From positions 806,001-870,000 of the forward strand of contig CAVUMC010000002.1 in NCBI GenBank assembly GCA_963742535.1: a DNA stretch of 64,000 bases. Reading direction: 5' to 3'. The position numbers and the translations under genes were made by a program. This DNA is from VRUE01 sp963742535. GTDB lineage: Bacteria > Actinomycetota > Thermoleophilia > Solirubrobacterales > 70-9. Within the stretch, counting starts at the first letter, position 1. Each line of letters opens with the position of its first letter. The notes under the pieces are model-generated. The model saw only the letters and a program-made list of their open reading frames with translations, was not told the origin of the DNA and searched no databases. Below, piece after piece: positions 7,601 through 15,976 of the stretch.

Positions 7601-8274
7601 GGCTGTCCGTTCGACCCCCCGGGCCACGACCCTGCTCGTGCGAAAAGCAACTCATCCAGGTAAGCAGGGGGCTCAACGCCCGCGGCGAGCAGCGCATCCG
7701 GCTCGGGCTCCTCGGCGACGGTGCGCAGGCCGACCACGCCCGCCCAGACGGGCAGCTCGAGGTCTGGCGCGTCGTCCAGCGGTGGCCCGGACCTGACCTT
7801 GGCGGAGGCCTCCTTGAGCGGGATGCGCAGAACCGAGGTCGCACCGAGCTCCTTCGCGGTGGGAAGACGTGCATCGCCCCAGCGACCGGGGACGATCTTT
7901 TCGACCAGGGCCTCCAGCGCCGCCAGCTTCTCCTCGTCGTCGTCGACCCACCTGCCCTCACCAAAGACCATCGCCGAGCGGTAATTGGCCGAGTGGTGCA
8001 TGACGGCGCGGGCAAGCACCAAGCCGTCGACCAGCGTCGCGGTCAGGCAGACCTCGGCGCCAGCGGACTCGCGCAGGGCACGGCTCGCGGCCGAGCCGTG
8101 CAGGTAGACCTGCTGCCCAACCCGCGCGTGCAGCGTCGGGATCACCACCGGCAGCCCCTCATCGACGAAGCCGAGGTGGGAGACGAGCGCCTGGTCGAGG
8201 ATTGCCTCGATCACCTCGCGCTCGTGCGATCCCCGTTTCGGCTTGCGGCGCAGCTTGGTGCGCGGCGTCCGCAC
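7597..8274 (-). CDS. pyridoxamine 5'-phosphate oxidase-like FMN-binding protein
   Basis: A 225-residue split-barrel flavoprotein of the pyridoxamine-oxidase-like group that contains nitroimidazole-resistance (NimA-type) proteins. The N-terminus is rich in Arg and Lys. The barrel follows with LVSHLGFVDEGLPVVIPTLHARVGQQ near residue 30, LHGSAASRALR near residue 58, and VMHHSANYRSAMVFGEG near residue 91. It probably binds FMN or F420 and acts in the cytoplasm. It is translationally coupled to the following membrane protein by a 4-base overlap and lies 5 bases after the VOC gene. Substrate unknown. Confidence 0.83.
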   Translation of the reverse strand: MRTPRTKLRRKPKRGSHEREVIEAILDQALVSHLGFVDEGLPVVIPTLHARVGQQVYLHGSAASRALRESAGAEVCLTATLVDGLVLARAVMHHSANYRSAMVFGEGRWVDDDEEKLAALEALVEKIVPGRWGDARLPTAKELGATSVLRIPLKEASAKVRSGPPLDDAPDLELPVWAGVVGLRTVAEEPEPDALLAAGVEPPAYLDELLFARAGSWPGGSNGQP

Positions 8275-8279
8275 GCTTG

Positions 8280-8648
8280 TTAGGCCCTGCCGCCGTAGGG
8301 CGCGTAGCGATTGTGCAGCATCAGGTCGTTGCCGTCGGGGTCGGTGAAGAGGGCCATGTGGCAGACACCGGTGTCGAAGGTCTCGCCTGCGAACTCGACC
8401 CCTTTGGCTTCAAGCTCGGCCCGGGCGGCGGGGACGTCGTCGACGTGCAGCGCCGGGTGGGCGTTTTTCTGGGGCGCGAACTCCATCCCCTGCTTCGCCG
8501 GCTCCCAGATTCCGAAGCAGGTATCCCCCACCCAGAACTCGTATTGGCTGTTCTCGTCGGGCCGCAGCCCGAGCGTCTCGACGTAGAAGCGCCGCGTCCG
8601 GTCGGCGTCGGTCGATGGGACACCGATGAAGTCTGCCTTTGTGATCAC
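8280..8648 (-). CDS. VOC-family (glyoxalase/bleomycin-resistance fold) protein
   Basis: A 122-residue single-module vicinal-oxygen-chelate protein. FIGVPSTDADRTRRFYVETLGLRP at the N-terminus and GVCHMALFTDPDGNDLMLHNRYAP at the C-terminus are the usual paired beta-alpha-beta ends. His and Glu ligands expected for metal enzymes are only partly present. It may be a metal-dependent enzyme or a small-molecule binding protein. It leads a leftward group with the FMN protein and the membrane protein, separated by 5 bases or overlapping. A strong hairpin terminator lies just upstream, insulating it. Confidence 0.85.
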   Translation of the reverse strand: MITKADFIGVPSTDADRTRRFYVETLGLRPDENSQYEFWVGDTCFGIWEPAKQGMEFAPQKNAHPALHVDDVPAARAELEAKGVEFAGETFDTGVCHMALFTDPDGNDLMLHNRYAPYGGRA

Positions 8649-8690
8649 GGGATTCCTCCGGTCTAGTGGGTGTTCGACGGTAGCCAGAAA

Positions 8691-8730
8691 AGCACCAGGG
8701 CCGCCCGGAGGCGGCCCTGGATCAGGTGCT
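8691..8730 (-). terminator. strong rho-independent terminator
   Basis: Read leftward, AGCACC...CCAGGGCCGCC, a short TCCG loop and GGCGGCCCTGG...TGCT fold back perfectly, followed by TTTTCT. It would terminate a transcript coming from the secreted-protein gene and the small ORF at 8834-8878, ahead of the VOC start at 8648. Confidence 0.8.
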
Positions 8731-8833
8731 TGGAACGAACATGAGAGCTGCGGCCGAGTGGGACAACGCTCGGCAACTCATGCCCGCCGGTGCCCGGGGT
8801 GGATTCCGCCGGGCGCCCAAACCAGTGCGGCGC

Positions 8834-8878
8834 CTAGCGGCCCTGCACCTCCAGAGTCCCCTTAAGCATGTGAATCAA
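8834..8878 (-). CDS. possible 11-14 codon leader-like ORF behind an extreme Shine-Dalgarno
   Basis: On the minus strand AGAAAGGAGGTGGTCC (8898-8883) can pair with the last 16 bases of 16S rRNA, with one G-U wobble. A TTG lies 10 bases downstream of AGGAGG (8878) and an ATG follows at 8869. Both open a tiny frame that reads MLKGTLEVQGR from the ATG and ends at 8834. About 100 bases later comes the strong terminator at 8691-8730. The unit lies between the secreted-protein stop (8936) and the VOC gene. It could be a mini-protein, a ribosome-titrating small RNA or a regulatory 3' UTR. I do not recognise a family. Confidence 0.4.
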   Translation of the reverse strand: MIHMLKGTLEVQGR

Positions 8879-8935
8879 GTTAGGACCACCTCCTTTCTCT
8901 GGTGATCCGATTGAAGCAAATCGAGTGGTCGGCCG

Positions 8936-10498
8936 CTACCCCAACTTGAAGCTCTTGCTCGCTTGGGCCGGAAGAAAGCCGCTAGCAGCGAGGGTGACGA
9001 CCAGCTTCGCCCTGATCTTCGCCTCGCGCGCCGCTTTCGGCGGCTTCAGCTTCAGCGTGTAGGCCCCGGCTTTGGCGGCTCTCTTTTTCGCCGCCTTGCC
9101 GAGTTTGGTCGCTTTGCCCTTCGGCTTCAGCTTGCCGGTGAGTTGCGCCGTGATCGTGCCCTGCTGCTGGACCTTGACCTTGACTTCGTAGCCGCCTTTT
9201 TTGTCGCGCTTGACCGAGACGATCTTGGGCGCCGTGAGCTTGGATTTGTCTTTCGCCTGCCGTTTTGAGCCGGAAGCGCTTCCCGCGGGAGCTGCGTTCG
9301 GCGGGCACGCCCCGTCGTGGACCGAGCTCGCCCCCGGGCAGCTGTCCTGGGTGACGTCGCCGTAGCCGTCGTGGTCGGCGTCGGGCTCGACATCAGCGTC
9401 ATAGGCGACTTCAAAGGGGCGAACGGTGCCGGGTCCGCTGATCGTGCTGCCATCGGGCGCGTCGTGAAATTCGGTCAGGCTCGCCCCGGATGCGTGGAGC
9501 GCGAACGGCGCCAGGGATTTCGTCGGCGAGGCCAGGCCGACGTAGGCGCCGGCTGGGATCGGCAGCCGCGTGGCGAAGCTGGTGATCTTGCCGATCGGCG
9601 GGCTCGGCGTGACGCTGACCGACTCGACCGGGCTCGAGCTGAGCACTTTGACACCCGAGCCATCCGGGCTGACGACGCGGATGCGGAAGTCATCGTTGTG
9701 CGAGGAGAGCACGCGCCAGCGGACCACCACGCCGTCGAAGGGAAGAGCGGTCGAGACGCCATCGACCGTTTTCTGGATGAGGAGTGGTTCGAAGGCGGCG
9801 CCGCCGCCGGTGCCGTGAGCTTCCTGCAGATCGCTGCCGAACAGCGCCCCCGAGCAGGGGCCGCCACCGATCGGCGATTCCGGGCAGAGGTCCTGCGAGA
9901 CGTCGCCATAGGCATCGTGGTCTTCGTCGGGCTCGAGCACCGCTTCCACGTTGACCCGCAGTTTTTTGGCGGGAGTGGCTTCGATCGAATCCCCCACCGC
10001 CAGGCTCGTGGTCGTACCGAGCACTTCGTCGACGGCGTTCAGGCTGTTGAAGTAAGTCGGCGTCGCTTCGATGAAGGCGCTGGTGATGGAATAACGGGCA
10101 CCGAGGGCGCCAAAGGCGCTGACCGGCAGGCGCTCGTAGAAGGCCGCGATCGATTTGGACGGCAGGCCCTGCAGCATGTGTTTGGCCCCGTCGCCGGCGA
10201 CTGTCACGCGGTTCGTCCCCGAGTGGGTGAAGGAGCGCATCTGCACCCAGTCGGCCGCGTTGATTTCTGTGCCTACGTAGAAACCGCTCTTGGTAATTAC
10301 GCCCGCGTAGGGAAAGGCGTAGGAGTTGTTCGCGGTGCCGATGTCCCCGAACTGGACCGCGGTGCAGGGGCAGTTGGCGTAAGCCGTCGTGGCGCTGGCA
10401 GTTTCTCCGAGCTGCTTGGGGGCGGGTGCGGCCTGAGCGGTACCGAGACAGGCGGCAAGCAGGGCAGCGATAGAGACTGAGAGGACGAGTCGCTTCAC
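8936..10498 (-). CDS. secreted protein with thrombospondin-3-type calcium repeats
   Basis: About 520 residues with an N-terminal export signal, KRLVLSVSIAALLAACLGTAQA. The LAAC could serve as a lipobox, giving a lipoprotein; otherwise signal peptidase I would cut after AQA. Two acidic repeats, EPDEDHDAYGDVSQDLCP near residue 210 and EPDADHDGYGDVTQDSCP near residue 372, match calcium-binding thrombospondin type 3 motifs. Each of the two similar halves precedes one of these. The C-terminus is very Lys-rich and ends in a beta-sandwich-like tail. The GTG at 10496-10498 is chosen because it directly precedes the signal peptide; the longer upstream reading lacks a signal. It probably acts at the cell surface; function unknown. 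Confidence 0.75.
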   Translation of the reverse strand: MKRLVLSVSIAALLAACLGTAQAAPAPKQLGETASATTAYANCPCTAVQFGDIGTANNSYAFPYAGVITKSGFYVGTEINAADWVQMRSFTHSGTNRVTVAGDGAKHMLQGLPSKSIAAFYERLPVSAFGALGARYSITSAFIEATPTYFNSLNAVDEVLGTTTSLAVGDSIEATPAKKLRVNVEAVLEPDEDHDAYGDVSQDLCPESPIGGGPCSGALFGSDLQEAHGTGGGAAFEPLLIQKTVDGVSTALPFDGVVVRWRVLSSHNDDFRIRVVSPDGSGVKVLSSSPVESVSVTPSPPIGKITSFATRLPIPAGAYVGLASPTKSLAPFALHASGASLTEFHDAPDGSTISGPGTVRPFEVAYDADVEPDADHDGYGDVTQDSCPGASSVHDGACPPNAAPAGSASGSKRQAKDKSKLTAPKIVSVKRDKKGGYEVKVKVQQQGTITAQLTGKLKPKGKATKLGKAAKKRAAKAGAYTLKLKPPKAAREAKIRAKLVVTLAASGFLPAQASKSFKLG

Positions 10499-10511
10499 GC
10501 TCCCATCATTC

Positions 10512-10537
10512 AACAAGCCGCCGGCTTGCGGCTTGTT
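10512..10537. promoter_or_regulatory. 9-bp inverted repeat in a divergent promoter gap
   Basis: AACAAGCCG (10512-10520) and CGGCTTGTT (10529-10537) are exact inverted arms around CCGGCTTG. The element lies between the leftward secreted-protein start (10498) and the rightward reductase start (10550). Its position fits an operator acting on one or both genes. Confidence 0.5.
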
Positions 10538-10549
10538 AATACTGGACGC

Positions 10550-11113
10550 ATGGCCATGCTGGTCTATTCGATGGGAGTTTCGCTGGACGGCTTCATCGCT
10601 GGGCCGGATGGGGACATCTCCTGGACGGTGCCGAGCGAAGAGCTGCACCGCTTTCATAACCGTCAGGCGGAAGCAGTCGAGCTCCACCTCTGCGGTCGCC
10701 GGCTCTATGAATTGATGCTGGTCTGGGAGACGTGGGAGGAGGAGCAGCCGGAGGCGGGCGCGGCCGAGCTCGAGTTCGCGCCGCTCTGGCGGGCGATGCC
10801 GAAGTTGGTGTTCTCACGCACCCTCACCAGCGTGGAGGGAAGCAACACCCAGTTGGCTGACGGTGACCTCGTGGAGACGGTGCGGAAACTGAAGGCCGAG
10901 ACCGACGGCGTGATCGCGGTCGGCGGGGCTGAGCTTGCCGCCGAGCTGATCCGGGCTGGCCTCGTCGATGAGTTCCGGCTCTTCGCCTACCCCGTGGTCA
11001 TCGGTGCCGGCACTCCATTCTTTCCTCCGCTCGATCAACCGATCGATCTGGAGCTGATCGAAACGCGCGACTTCGGCTCGCGCGTCACCTACCTGCGCTA
11101 CCGGGCAAAATAA
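10550..11113 (+). CDS. dihydrofolate reductase-fold (RibD C-terminal-like) protein
   Basis: About 187 residues of the RibD-C/DHFR-like family. VYSMGVSLDGFIAGPDGDISW opens the protein. GVIAVGGAELAAELIRAGLVDEFRLFAYPVVIGAGTPFFPP near residue 118 is the characteristic NADPH-binding and strand region. Free-standing members reduce unknown substrates; riboflavin synthesis is unlikely because the deaminase half is absent. The ATG at 10550 is preferred over the TTG at 10526, which lies inside the inverted repeat; a second ATG at 10556 is also possible. It faces away from the secreted-protein gene and has no obvious partner downstream. Confidence 0.85.
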   Translation: MAMLVYSMGVSLDGFIAGPDGDISWTVPSEELHRFHNRQAEAVELHLCGRRLYELMLVWETWEEEQPEAGAAELEFAPLWRAMPKLVFSRTLTSVEGSNTQLADGDLVETVRKLKAETDGVIAVGGAELAAELIRAGLVDEFRLFAYPVVIGAGTPFFPPLDQPIDLELIETRDFGSRVTYLRYRAK

Positions 11114-11128
11114 GCCGTAGCTCGGCGC

Positions 11129-13078
11129 TCAGCAGGCGCCGAGGACCCGCTGCCGCGCGCTGGAGAGCCGTGATGCCTGCTTGCGCTTGGCCGCCGCCAG
11201 GCGATGGGCCGCAGCCGCACTCTTGGCCCGAGCCAACCTGCCCCCCAACACCCGCAAGCGGTGAAGCGCCCCATCGCGAGTCGCCTTCGCAGCAAGACAG
11301 GCGGCCGATGGCGACGGGGTGTCTGGTGCGGACGAGTCGGCCTGGTTGCCGCTCGAACCACTCCCCGCGACCGTCCCACTCGAGTCCGATTTCCCCGCGG
11401 GTGTTTCCTCTTCGGTTTCGCTTTCTTCGCCGCCGCCTCCACCGGAGCCCGTAGGAGCGATCGTGATCGTCTCGCGCACGCTGGCTCGATAGCCGAGGAT
11501 CTCCGCCCCACCGAGGGTAACGTCGTATTTGCCCGGCTCGTCGTAGACGTGGGTGGCTTCTGTATTGGCGACGCTCTCGCCGTCGCCGAAGTCGAGCAGC
11601 GGCGCGAACAGGCCTTCGGTCGGGGTCGAGATTTCAACCGGTTCCCCAGCCGTGCCTTCAGCGGGAATTTCGAGTTCCACTTCCGGCATGCCTTCAGGGT
11701 CGTAACCGGCCGCCTGAACGACGCCGCTCCAGCATTTTTCACCAGGTTTTTCTTCTTCGCACGGGACGGCGGTCTCGCTGATCCAAACCGCGGTCGCGTT
11801 GCCATCGGCGGCGGTCGAGCTGCCGGGCGCATCGAGCACCACCACCGGATCGAAGCTCTGCTTGCCTTCTTCGGAGAGGTCGACGGCGGGCTCCCATTCT
11901 CCGCCGGTAGGCCTGTAAGCGGCCTGGACCAGATCGGTGGTGCCGTCCCAGCGCTGCCAGATCACCGCGGCGTTGCCGCTGGTATCGAAGACCACGTCCG
12001 AGGGGAAGGTGTTGCCGCCGTTCGACGAGAGTGCCACCGGCGTTTCCCACGATCCTTCAACCGGCTTGAAAGCCGCGCGGGCGATCCCGTATTCGCCTTC
12101 TTTGGCCATGTCGCCGCTCCAAGCGACGATCGCGTTGCCCGCGGGATCGACCGCGTCGCGCAGAGCTTCCACATGTTCGCCCGGCGAGGAGACGTTCGTC
12201 GCCGGACTCCACGATTCACCCTGGGGGCGATAGGCGGCGCGGACGAACTCTTCCCCTTCGACCTCACCCCGCCAGGCGACCAGCGAGTCACCTTTAGCGT
12301 CCAGCGCGACCTGGGGATTGCCACCTTCTTCGCCCACTGTCGAGACCAGCGTCGGCTCTTCCCATTCGCCGCCTTCGGGGCGATAGGCGCTTTCGACCAG
12401 GTAGTGAGTGCCGTCGAAGTGCATCCAGGCAACCGTCGTGTCCCCACGGGCATCCATCGCTGCCTGCGGGGTGAAACTTTGTCCGTCCGAGAGCGGAGTC
12501 GGTTCTCCCCAGCTACCGGCGAACGGATGGAAGGAGCTGGTGATTACGGCACCCTGCTTCCAAACCGCCGTCGCGTTGCCTTCCCAATCGACGGCGACCC
12601 ACGGTTCGGACGTAGACCCCTGGCTGAATTCGGCGATGTCAACCGGCGCGGTCCAGCTGCCACCGGCCGGCCTTTCCACCGCTTGCAGGAGCGTCTGGTT
12701 GGTGCCCGCGTAGCGTTCCCAAATGACGGTGACGTTGCTGTTGCGATCGACCGCGATCCGGGGATCGGAGGCATCGTGCGCGCCTGGCACGACTTCGCCT
12801 TCCAGTTCGGGCTCGGAGAGGTCGATCGGTGCTTCCCAGCCTTCCCCGGCGGGGCGGTAGGCGCTTTCAACCACGGTGTCGACACCGTTCCAGCGATCCC
12901 ACACTGCGGTGGCGTTGCCTTCGGAATCGAGGACCACGTGCGGGGCACCGGTGTGCTCGCTTTCTTCGGAGATGTCCACCGGCGGCAGCCATTCGGCTTG
13001 CGCGGCAGATGCGAAGGCGAACATGAGGAGGAGCAGGATGCCCACGCAGGTGGTGACAGAACCGGTTCTCCCCCTCAT
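11129..13078 (-). CDS. secreted repeat protein with beta-propeller-like repeats and a PKD domain
   Basis: A 649-residue exported protein. The signal peptide is VTTCVGILLLLMFAFASAAQA. About eight repeats of roughly 45-50 residues follow, each with a core like VALDxxGNATAVWxRxDG, then VxxAYRPxGGxWExPVDLS. This period suggests a beta-propeller. A PKD-like module (LLDFGDGESVANTEATHVYDEPGKYDVTL) is near residue 500. A Gly/Glu/Ser-rich linker leads to a basic, Ala/Arg-rich helical C-terminus with two Cys. It likely sits in the cell envelope or outside the cell. No catalytic residues are recognised. The gap to the divergent aldehyde dehydrogenase is 57 bases. Confidence 0.78.
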   Translation of the reverse strand: MRGRTGSVTTCVGILLLLMFAFASAAQAEWLPPVDISEESEHTGAPHVVLDSEGNATAVWDRWNGVDTVVESAYRPAGEGWEAPIDLSEPELEGEVVPGAHDASDPRIAVDRNSNVTVIWERYAGTNQTLLQAVERPAGGSWTAPVDIAEFSQGSTSEPWVAVDWEGNATAVWKQGAVITSSFHPFAGSWGEPTPLSDGQSFTPQAAMDARGDTTVAWMHFDGTHYLVESAYRPEGGEWEEPTLVSTVGEEGGNPQVALDAKGDSLVAWRGEVEGEEFVRAAYRPQGESWSPATNVSSPGEHVEALRDAVDPAGNAIVAWSGDMAKEGEYGIARAAFKPVEGSWETPVALSSNGGNTFPSDVVFDTSGNAAVIWQRWDGTTDLVQAAYRPTGGEWEPAVDLSEEGKQSFDPVVVLDAPGSSTAADGNATAVWISETAVPCEEEKPGEKCWSGVVQAAGYDPEGMPEVELEIPAEGTAGEPVEISTPTEGLFAPLLDFGDGESVANTEATHVYDEPGKYDVTLGGAEILGYRASVRETITIAPTGSGGGGGEESETEEETPAGKSDSSGTVAGSGSSGNQADSSAPDTPSPSAACLAAKATRDGALHRLRVLGGRLARAKSAAAAHRLAAAKRKQASRLSSARQRVLGAC

Positions 13079-13135
13079 CTGAGTATTCGACTATATGGGA
13101 CTTTCGAGGCAGTTACCCGGCGCCGGTAGCCTGAG

Positions 13136-14632
13136 ATGCCTGTGGCAATGAATAGTGAGTACGAGACCGGGCTGTTGATCGGCGGCGAGCTCACCGCTGG
13201 TGCGGGGACACCGCTCGCGGTCGAAAACCCGTACACGACCGAGACGATCGTCACGGTGAATTCGGCTTCGGCCGAGCAGGTCGAGGCCACGGTCGCCGCG
13301 GCTCGCGAGGCCTGGCCGGGCTGGGCACGGACCACGGCCGGAGAGCGCTGCGAGCTGCTGCACGAGGTGGCGCGGCGGCTGCGCGAGGGCGCCGAGGAGC
13401 TGGCGCGGACGATGACCGCCGAGGGCGGCAAGCCGCTGCTCGAGAACCGCGACGAGCTGGAGTGGACGGCAGCCGCCTTCGACTACTACGCCGAGATCGG
13501 TCGCGACCACGCCGGCCGTGTGATCCCGCCGATCGAGTCGACGCAGCTGGCGATGGTGGTCAAGGACCCGCTCGGCGTCGTCGGCTGCATCGTGCCCTGG
13601 AACTACCCGCTGCTGCTGCTCGCCTGGAAGGTGGCGCCCGCGCTGGCGGCGGGCAACTGTGTCGTCTGCAAGCCCTCGGAGCTGACGCCGCTCTCGACCC
13701 TGATGCTGGCGCGCGCCTTCGAGCAGATGCCCGCCGGGGTGGTCAACCTGATTGCGGGTGCCGGTGACGTCGGCGCCGCGATCGCCTCTCACCCCGAGGT
13801 CGACTGCATCGCCTTCACCGGCTCGGTCGCGACCGGCAAGAAGGTCGCCGCCGCCTGCACCGAGCGAATGGCGCGGATGAACCTGGAGATGGGCGGCAAG
13901 GACGCCTTCATCGTCTGCGCCGACGTCGCGCCGCAGCTCGAGGTCGCCGCCCGCGGCGGCGCTTGGGCCGCCTTTCTCAACGCCGGCCAGGTCTGCACCT
14001 CGGCCGAGCGCTTCTACATCGCCGAGGAGATCTTCGACGACTATGCCGCCGCCTTCGTCGAGCACACCCGCGGGCTCGTCCTCGGCGATCCCTTCGAGGT
14101 CACCACCGACATCGGCCCGATGGTCTCCGAGCCGCAGCGGGCGAAGGTGATCGCCCAGCTCGACGCGGCGCGGAGCGCCGGTGCCGAGGTCCTCGTCGGC
14201 GGCGACGATGGCGGCCAGGCGCGCGGTCACTTTCTCTCCCCCGCCGTCGTCACCGGCGCAGGCGCCGACAGTGCCCTGCTGCGCGAGGAGACCTTCGGCC
14301 CGGTCGCGCCGCTGGTCCCGGTCTCCTCCCTCGACGAGGCGATCGCCCTCGCCAACGGCACCGAGTTCGGGCTCGGCGCCAACGTCTACACCGCCGACCT
14401 CGAGAGCGCCGTGCGCTGCATGCGCGAACTGCGCGCCGGCACGGTCTGGATCAACGACCCGCTGACCGACAACGACGCCGGCCCCTTCGGCGGCTTCAAG
14501 CAATCCGGCCTCGGCCGCGAGCTCGGCCGCGAGGGCCTCGAGGCCTTCCAGGAGACCAAGCACGTCCACATGGAGTCGAAGATCGAGCGCAAGGAATGGT
14601 GGTACCCGTACAAGGAGTACGGGGCCGAGTAG
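13136..14632 (+). CDS. aldehyde dehydrogenase (betaine/aminobutyraldehyde-type)
   Basis: A 498-residue NAD(P)-dependent aldehyde dehydrogenase. The nucleotide-binding segment VVGCIVPWNYPLLLLAWKVAPALAAGN is near residue 146. IAFTGSVATGKKV is near residue 223, and the general base Glu lies in NLEMGGKDAF near residue 248. The catalytic Cys is in FLNAGQVCTSAERF near residue 284. The C-terminal PFGGFKQSGLGRELGREGLEAFQETKHVH is typical of betaine-aldehyde and aminobutyraldehyde dehydrogenases. The ATG at 13136 lacks a clear ribosome site; the ATG at 13148 is an alternative. Exact aldehyde unknown. Confidence 0.94.
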   Translation: MPVAMNSEYETGLLIGGELTAGAGTPLAVENPYTTETIVTVNSASAEQVEATVAAAREAWPGWARTTAGERCELLHEVARRLREGAEELARTMTAEGGKPLLENRDELEWTAAAFDYYAEIGRDHAGRVIPPIESTQLAMVVKDPLGVVGCIVPWNYPLLLLAWKVAPALAAGNCVVCKPSELTPLSTLMLARAFEQMPAGVVNLIAGAGDVGAAIASHPEVDCIAFTGSVATGKKVAAACTERMARMNLEMGGKDAFIVCADVAPQLEVAARGGAWAAFLNAGQVCTSAERFYIAEEIFDDYAAAFVEHTRGLVLGDPFEVTTDIGPMVSEPQRAKVIAQLDAARSAGAEVLVGGDDGGQARGHFLSPAVVTGAGADSALLREETFGPVAPLVPVSSLDEAIALANGTEFGLGANVYTADLESAVRCMRELRAGTVWINDPLTDNDAGPFGGFKQSGLGRELGREGLEAFQETKHVHMESKIERKEWWYPYKEYGAE

Positions 14633-14685
14633 CGGAACTCCGCAGTCGCGGCCGAGTTTCTACAGGCGTGGCTAGGATCGCGGCG

Positions 14686-15960
14686 ATGATGGGGAGACGC
14701 GCCGGGGGGCGAGGCTGGCTTGCTGCGCTCGCGGCCGCGTTCGCCTTGCTCTTGCTGCTGCCGAGTGCCTCCCTGGCTTCGCCCGAGGCCAAGGACCCGG
14801 GAGCGATCGATCCCCAGCAGACCGTCGCCAAGCCGCAGACAAAGATCGCCTTCTGGGCGGGCGAGTCGGTTCCCGGGACCGACTACGAAGCTCCCGACAC
14901 CTACTGGAAGCGTCGCGACACCCACTTCTACACGCCGCGCCTGTGGCGCGTGCTTCGCGACAACCGGATCCCGCTCTACTTCAACCTGCGCTACAAGCGG
15001 GACTTCGGCCCCGTCCCCCCGGGGGAGCCGCGCCGCGACGATGCGCTGCGAATCATTCGCACCGCGAACCGGCTCGGTGTGCCCGTCTGGGGTTGGGTGC
15101 TGATCCCCTACTCCGACGGCTACTGGGCCTGGGAGGGGGCGGCCAACGAGCAGTTCGAAGCGGTCAGGTCCCTGGTGCACTGGATGCACGCCAAGCGGGT
15201 TCGCCTCAGCGGCATCGCCCTCGATCCCGAGCCGCCGCCCCATCCGCCCTATGGATCGACCGCCGCGATCCTCGGTGCGGCGCCTCCCGCGCCCTCCCTC
15301 TTCCAAGCGACGATCAACCCGACGGCGCAGTGCGTTGCCTGGCGCACCTACGCCCGCATCCCGCACTGGGCGGCGCGCCACCACGTCAGGGTCTCCGCCG
15401 CCCCCATGCCTGCGGCACTGGACGACATCGCCGACGGCAACCTCGCCCTTCAGGATGCGACCAATTTCGTCGTGCCCGAGACCTCCTGGGACGACCTCTT
15501 CTTCCAGGCCTACCGCAGCGTCTTCGCCTACCACTCGGGACGCGATCCCGGACCGGGAATCGTCGCCTCCTACCTGCGCTCCGCCCGCAGCACCTTTGGC
15601 AGCGTCGGCCAGGTCAGCCTCGGTTCGGCGGGCCGCGGCCCCTACCAGCGCCTCTCCAACCTCATCCACGACGTGCGCCTCGCCGCCACGCTCGGCGCCC
15701 GCACCCTGCCGATCTACTCGCTCGAGCGGACCCTGCGCGCCTACGGTGGGCCTCGGGCCGTCACTCGCCTTGCTCGCGCCGCCGAACGCCCCCTGACCGG
15801 CCCGAGCGCGAGCCAGGCGACCGGGCTGACCTCACGGGCAGTTGCCCTGCGGGCGACGATCCGCCGCGCCGATCGCGCCGCGACGCGCTCGACCCGACCG
15901 ATTACGGCCGGCAACGGCCTCGCGCAGTCGCCAAACCACTGGCCCAACGGCTGCGGGTAG
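14686..15960 (+). CDS. secreted protein of unknown function, possible TIM-barrel hydrolase
   Basis: About 424 residues with an N-terminal signal, GWLAALAAAFALLLLLPSASLA. The mature part starts with repeated strand/helix segments: KIAFWAGESVPGTDYEAP, RLWRVLRDNRIPLYFNLRYKR, VPVWGWVLIPYSDGYWAWEG, and RVRLSGIALDPEPPP with paired acidic residues, then HVRVSAAPMP. This order resembles glycoside-hydrolase-like TIM barrels, with the Asp/Glu of DPEP as candidate active-site acids. I do not recognise a named family. The ATG at 14686 (or 14689) is placed just before the signal; the longer frame upstream is a shadow of the aldehyde dehydrogenase. It converges with the esterase gene. Confidence 0.65.
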   Translation: MMGRRAGGRGWLAALAAAFALLLLLPSASLASPEAKDPGAIDPQQTVAKPQTKIAFWAGESVPGTDYEAPDTYWKRRDTHFYTPRLWRVLRDNRIPLYFNLRYKRDFGPVPPGEPRRDDALRIIRTANRLGVPVWGWVLIPYSDGYWAWEGAANEQFEAVRSLVHWMHAKRVRLSGIALDPEPPPHPPYGSTAAILGAAPPAPSLFQATINPTAQCVAWRTYARIPHWAARHHVRVSAAPMPAALDDIADGNLALQDATNFVVPETSWDDLFFQAYRSVFAYHSGRDPGPGIVASYLRSARSTFGSVGQVSLGSAGRGPYQRLSNLIHDVRLAATLGARTLPIYSLERTLRAYGGPRAVTRLARAAERPLTGPSASQATGLTSRAVALRATIRRADRAATRSTRPITAGNGLAQSPNHWPNGCG

Positions 15961-15976
15961 CGGAGGCGGCGGGCGT

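Noticed and set aside
9317..10480. 387-residue plus-strand frame
   Set aside because: Antisense to the secreted calcium-repeat protein, whose signal peptide and repeats are convincing.
11204..13129. 641-residue plus-strand frame
   Set aside because: Exact antisense shadow of the secreted PKD-repeat gene, with Arg/Gly-rich, family-less translation.
13963..14685. Upstream extension of the 14686 secreted-protein frame
   Set aside because: Lies inside the aldehyde dehydrogenase; translation is Arg-rich and the signal peptide only starts at 14686.
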